Shown piece after piece: positions 60,814-64,000 of a stretch of DNA of 64,000 bases (positions within the stretch are counted from its first letter, which is position 1; the number at the start of each line of letters is the position of its first letter). The notes under the pieces were generated by a model. That model saw only the letters and a list, made by a program, of their open reading frames with translations. It had not been told where the DNA came from and searched no databases. Origin of the DNA: an uncultured Pseudomonas sp. (GTDB taxonomy: Bacteria; Pseudomonadota; Gammaproteobacteria; Pseudomonadales; Pseudomonadaceae); assembly GCA_943914515.1 (NCBI GenBank), contig CALUCI010000001.1, forward strand, positions 1 through 64,000, in the 5' to 3' direction. The position numbers and the translations under genes were made by a program.

Positions 60814-63803
60814 GCAAGTTGAATTCCATTACCCTGTCGAACCTGCGCAAATTCGGGTCTGACGTCACGATCGAGCTGAGCCCCGGGGCAACTATCTTGC
60901 TCGCGCCGAACGGCACGGGCAAAACGACAGTATTTGAGGCGATCGAGTTTGGTCTGACCGGGAAAATCGCACGACTCCGTGACGATATTGCCCACATCAT
61001 TCGTGATGATCAGACGGCAGCGGCAGTCAGTCTTAACTTTTCTGAGCTTACCGCGACATCACGCGTGAATGCAGCGGGCAAGGTCAGCCGGGACGGAGAC
61101 TTGAGCAGCGTCTTCCCTAATGTGTCGGCAAATGACATCCCATTCTTGCTGCGTCTAACCCACCTCTTGGATCAGAGGGAGAACGGGTGGATCGTTAATG
61201 CGGAAGAAAAGGAAGCCGGATCCCAGTTGGCGAAGCTGCCGATTGGTCGCGACGGCTCTAAAGCTCGCGCCAACCTCGCTGCCGTACGACGGTCGCTGAC
61301 GGAGCAAAAAAACCGAGCAGAAGAAGTGCTGATTGGGCATGAGGCTGATTTGAATGAGTGGAATCGTTTGCTTGAAGAGCGTGACCGCGCTGCTGCCGGT
61401 GCTGTAGGTGTACTGCGTCCGCGCGATCGAATTGCGGACATTCTCACTGACGCTGCAAACCAGACACAAAGCCTGAGTCAAATTCCGCCAGGCTTGTTGA
61501 CCGGGCTTGTGAGCCAGGAGGAGCTGACGATTGCACACTCCGCGTTGTCCGAAATTTTGCAAGGAAAGGTCGAACGGACTCGGGCGCATATTTCAAGCCT
61601 TGCCTTGGTAAACGATCTTGTTGAAAGCTTTGTTGTAGCGCAGCAGCAGTTCGAAAAGCTCAATGAAGATCTCACGGCAGCGAGTCAGACGCTCGATAAA
61701 CACTCGAACACAAAGGCTGACGGCAATGCCGCATTGCAGGGATATCAGGCCAGTATCCACTCTGCACAGCAGGAACTTATCAGCATCGGGCAGCAACTTG
61801 AGCGCCTGATTGGTGAAACCAGCGCAAAACAGGAAATCGCTCACCGAAATGACGCGTTGACGTCAGCGAATGCTGCCCTACGCCAGGCTGAAGAAGATTC
61901 TCGTGTACTTCGCGAGCAGCATGAGCGCAACCAACGGGTTCGCAACCAGCATGCTCAGATTGACGCGCAGCTTCATGGCATCAGCCAGTCCGAGCAGCGC
62001 TTGGAGGCGGGTCGTCTAATGCTTGCCGATTGGCAGGCCACTGAGCAGCGGATCAGCGAGGTTGCTCAGCAAATCACAGCGCTCGAAGTGCTCCTGGAGA
62101 AACAGAGCATTGATCGGGATGCCGAACGTTCCTCGTACGAGACTTGTAAAGCTGCTGAGACCACTGCCCGGTCACATTATGGGATGCTCAGCTCTTCCGC
62201 TGACGCAATCCGTCAGGCCGTTGCATCCATAGCGCAACACCTTCCCTCTGACCAAGGCCAATGCCCGCTTTGCCTGGAGCCTCATGGCGCAGCCAAGCTT
62301 CAGTCGCGTGTGGCTCAAGCCCTTGAAGCGATCAATCCGAGTTTGACTGCAGCTGAGCAGCAATTGCGAGCTGCGGTGGAAGCGTTGACCGCCAGTGAGG
62401 TCGCGGTTGAGAAAGCGCAGCAAGCAGTAGACATCAGCCGAGGTGAGTTGGGTGCTCTGGAGTCCAGCCTCCAGGATCTGGGACGGCAAGTTACGCAGTT
62501 CCGAACCGATCCAATTTTGGCTAGCGACTCGCTCCCGCTGGCCAAGGAGTCGCTTAGGCAGCAACTCGATAATGTTGCTCCAGCCAAAAAACGTTTGACT
62601 GATCAGCGAGCGGCTTTGGACGCTCTCCCTACCCCTGAAGCTTTTGAGCAAACCGAGGGGGCCTACAACTCGGCACAGCACATGCTCGACTTGGCCAGAG
62701 GTCAACAGAGCGAAGCGGCTGCGCGACTGGATCAAGCAGTTGCTGCGCTGGCCGCGCTCACCACTGGTGAACCGCTGGTTCGTACGCTTGAGCAGCTCAC
62801 TGCAGACAAAGCGCAGCTGGAACAGCAGGTCAGCGATCTGAACGGGAAGGTTGAGACTGTGCAGTCCGCCCTAGACACCCAACAGCATCAGTTGAATGTG
62901 TCATCAACCGCCGTCCAGGAGATCGAGGAGGACATCAGAAGGGTTCAAGCGCTCCTTCTTCAATTCCGGGCGAGCTGGCAAGAGCACGAGTTGACCGGCG
63001 ACCCACTTGCGGAAGCTGCGCAAGCCCGTGAAGCGGCGCTTCGCACTACATTGACTCTTCTCGAGGGGTATGTTGCGGCACTCGAAGGCATTGGGGTGGA
63101 AATCTCTGCTTGGGCCAAGTTGAATGAATCACAACTAGCCCAGCGGTTGATTGATGCTCAGCGTCTCAGCCGATCGGAAGAGGAGTTCGAAGCGTTCCTC
63201 AATGACAGCATCAACGCGGCACGCTCTAGCTTCTTGCGGTTGTCCTTGATCTCGGACGCGATGGACTTACTGGACGGCTCACTCAAGAAAGAAATTGAGA
63301 ACGTTCAGAAGCATGTGGGCAAGGTGGTACCCCGCTGGCAGGCGCTGCTCAAGCGTGTCGTGCGAGAGTCCAGGTTCCATGAGGCGAGCCTGAAATTCTT
63401 CAACTCGTATAACAAGGATCGTGCCGGTGTTTCGGTACCGCTAGGCAATAAAGCGGTACCGGTACCTGACGTCGCGAGTGAGGCACAGTTGACGGATCTT
63501 CAGCTGACCTTCCTGCTCTCAATGGCGATGAGTCATCAGTGGTCTCCTTGGAAAGCACTGATGTTGGATGACCCGACTCAGCACCACGACCTAGTACATG
63601 CCTCCGCGGTTTTCGATCTGCTACGTGACTACATCGTTGATCATGGTTTCCAGGTCGTGATCGCTACCCATGATGCTCTGCAGGCGCGTTACTTCCTGCG
63701 CAAGCTGCAAAACGACGGGATCGAGGCCAAAATCTGGACGCTCGTCCCGACTGAGGATGGTGTCACTGCCCAACCAGGGAGTTGGAAACAGCGCATTCAG
63801 TAG
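60810..63803 (+). CDS. SMC/Rad50-like ATPase with zinc hook (LmuB/DdmC-like)
   Basis: 997 aa, starting with GTG at 60810 overlapping the previous stop; GAGG lies eight bases upstream. N-terminal head: Walker A APNGTGKT (32-39) and GLTGKIARLRDD. Long coiled-coil arms, rich in Gln/Glu/Ala/Leu, run to and from a central CPLC at Cys485/Cys488 (in GQCPLCLEPHG), the zinc hook of Rad50. C-terminal head: signature LTDLQ (894-898) in place of LSGGQ, Walker B LMLDDPTQHHD with Asp920-Asp921, and H-loop VVIATHD. The second acidic Walker B residue is Asp, not the usual Glu. It should dimerise through hook and heads and sense DNA ends or foreign DNA, then activate the Cap4-like nuclease. Confidence 0.8.
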   Translation: MSKLNSITLSNLRKFGSDVTIELSPGATILLAPNGTGKTTVFEAIEFGLTGKIARLRDDIAHIIRDDQTAAAVSLNFSELTATSRVNAAGKVSRDGDLSSVFPNVSANDIPFLLRLTHLLDQRENGWIVNAEEKEAGSQLAKLPIGRDGSKARANLAAVRRSLTEQKNRAEEVLIGHEADLNEWNRLLEERDRAAAGAVGVLRPRDRIADILTDAANQTQSLSQIPPGLLTGLVSQEELTIAHSALSEILQGKVERTRAHISSLALVNDLVESFVVAQQQFEKLNEDLTAASQTLDKHSNTKADGNAALQGYQASIHSAQQELISIGQQLERLIGETSAKQEIAHRNDALTSANAALRQAEEDSRVLREQHERNQRVRNQHAQIDAQLHGISQSEQRLEAGRLMLADWQATEQRISEVAQQITALEVLLEKQSIDRDAERSSYETCKAAETTARSHYGMLSSSADAIRQAVASIAQHLPSDQGQCPLCLEPHGAAKLQSRVAQALEAINPSLTAAEQQLRAAVEALTASEVAVEKAQQAVDISRGELGALESSLQDLGRQVTQFRTDPILASDSLPLAKESLRQQLDNVAPAKKRLTDQRAALDALPTPEAFEQTEGAYNSAQHMLDLARGQQSEAAARLDQAVAALAALTTGEPLVRTLEQLTADKAQLEQQVSDLNGKVETVQSALDTQQHQLNVSSTAVQEIEEDIRRVQALLLQFRASWQEHELTGDPLAEAAQAREAALRTTLTLLEGYVAALEGIGVEISAWAKLNESQLAQRLIDAQRLSRSEEEFEAFLNDSINAARSSFLRLSLISDAMDLLDGSLKKEIENVQKHVGKVVPRWQALLKRVVRESRFHEASLKFFNSYNKDRAGVSVPLGNKAVPVPDVASEAQLTDLQLTFLLSMAMSHQWSPWKALMLDDPTQHHDLVHASAVFDLLRDYIVDHGFQVVIATHDALQARYFLRKLQNDGIEAKIWTLVPTEDGVTAQPGSWKQRIQ

Positions 63804-63829
63804 CACTCAGGCATCAATCTAAGCGCGAG

Positions 63830-63855
63830 CCAAGCCGCGGCGGAGGCCTGGTTTT
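63830..63855 (+). terminator. Terminator candidate after the defence operon
   Basis: CCAAGCC (63830-63836) pairs with GGCCTGG (63845-63851), six of seven pairs, followed by TTTT. It lies 27 bases after the ATPase stop. The remaining 145 bases to the window end show no gene start that can be supported. Confidence 0.5.
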
Positions 63856-64000
63856 GCGCTGCGTAGGGAGTGAGTCAGATGCTGGCAGTTTGCTACATTC
63901 CGCCTCGCTGCTACCACTGCCTGCACTTCGTGAGTCCAGGAAATCGCGCCTATTACGACGGATCGTACCCATGCCATTCCTCATACCTATCGTACTCGCA

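Noticed and set aside
1..64000. CRISPR array
   Set aside because: No regularly spaced identical repeats of 25-40 bp were seen; the only short repeats are REP elements, the 14-bp leader repeat and the 22-bp palindrome.

Overview
The window reads as high-GC Pseudomonas chromosome (fluorescens/putida-type lineage). The evidence is dense GC-rich coding, REP/REPIN palindromes of two Pseudomonas types (GTGGGAGCCGGC-type and CGTAGGAGCGG-type), and a typical accessory-metabolism gene content. From about 52.8 kb rightwards base composition and codon use become visibly more AT-rich, and gene content shifts to orphan, mobile and defence genes. Layout: (1) 0-11 kb: the 3' end of a diguanylate cyclase, an orphan polyamine-type binding protein, a large FAD/Fe-S 2-hydroxyacid dehydrogenase, a PucR-type regulator, and a GABA module gabT-gabD-gabP. 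(2) 11-24.7 kb: a DUF3574 lipoprotein, a TonB-dependent receptor and an Rbs-type ABC importer on the minus strand. They face a plus-strand sulfur-scavenging operon (SfnB-like, NtaA/DmoA-type FMN monooxygenase, aldo/keto reductase, second SfnB-like), with a LysR gene at its end. The 658-bp spacer carries a textbook sigma-54 promoter and a cluster of dyads upstream of it, so this looks like a sulfate-starvation locus for uptake and desulfurisation of an organosulfur compound. (3) 25-37.6 kb: an MFS exporter, a thioester-reductase-like NAD(P) protein, an SbmA/YddA-type ABC protein, a small Pseudomonas-specific protein, another MFS protein, then a minus-strand amine/amino-acid uptake and oxidation cluster (permease, PuuB-like flavin oxidase, NTF2-like protein, porin) divergent from an AraC regulator. 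(4) 37.6-43 kb: a cobalamin riboswitch followed by a TonB receptor and a BtuD/BtuF/BtuC-like ABC importer. (5) 43-50.4 kb: the potassium transporter kup, then a complete nickel importer nikABCDE divergent from nikR with a candidate operator between them. (6) 50.4-53.2 kb: an unrecognised exported protein, a translationally coupled pair made of a helix-hairpin-helix (OGG-like) protein and a thymidylate-kinase-like protein, and a small DUF6678-like gene. (7) 53.3-56.1 kb: LysR, quinone-oxidoreductase-like MDR protein and VOC protein. (8) 56.4-63.8 kb: a tyrosine recombinase followed by a three-gene operon with the architecture of a Lamassu/DdmABC (ABC three-component) anti-plasmid/anti-phage system: a Cap4/DUF4297-like nuclease protein, a small middle component, and a 997-aa Rad50/SMC-like ATPase with a CxxC zinc hook. 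This is the most exciting system in the window. A 22-bp palindromic motif upstream of this operon recurs, identical in 20 of 22 bases, 30 kb away directly after the YddA-like gene. No rRNA, tRNA, CRISPR array or insertion sequence was seen.
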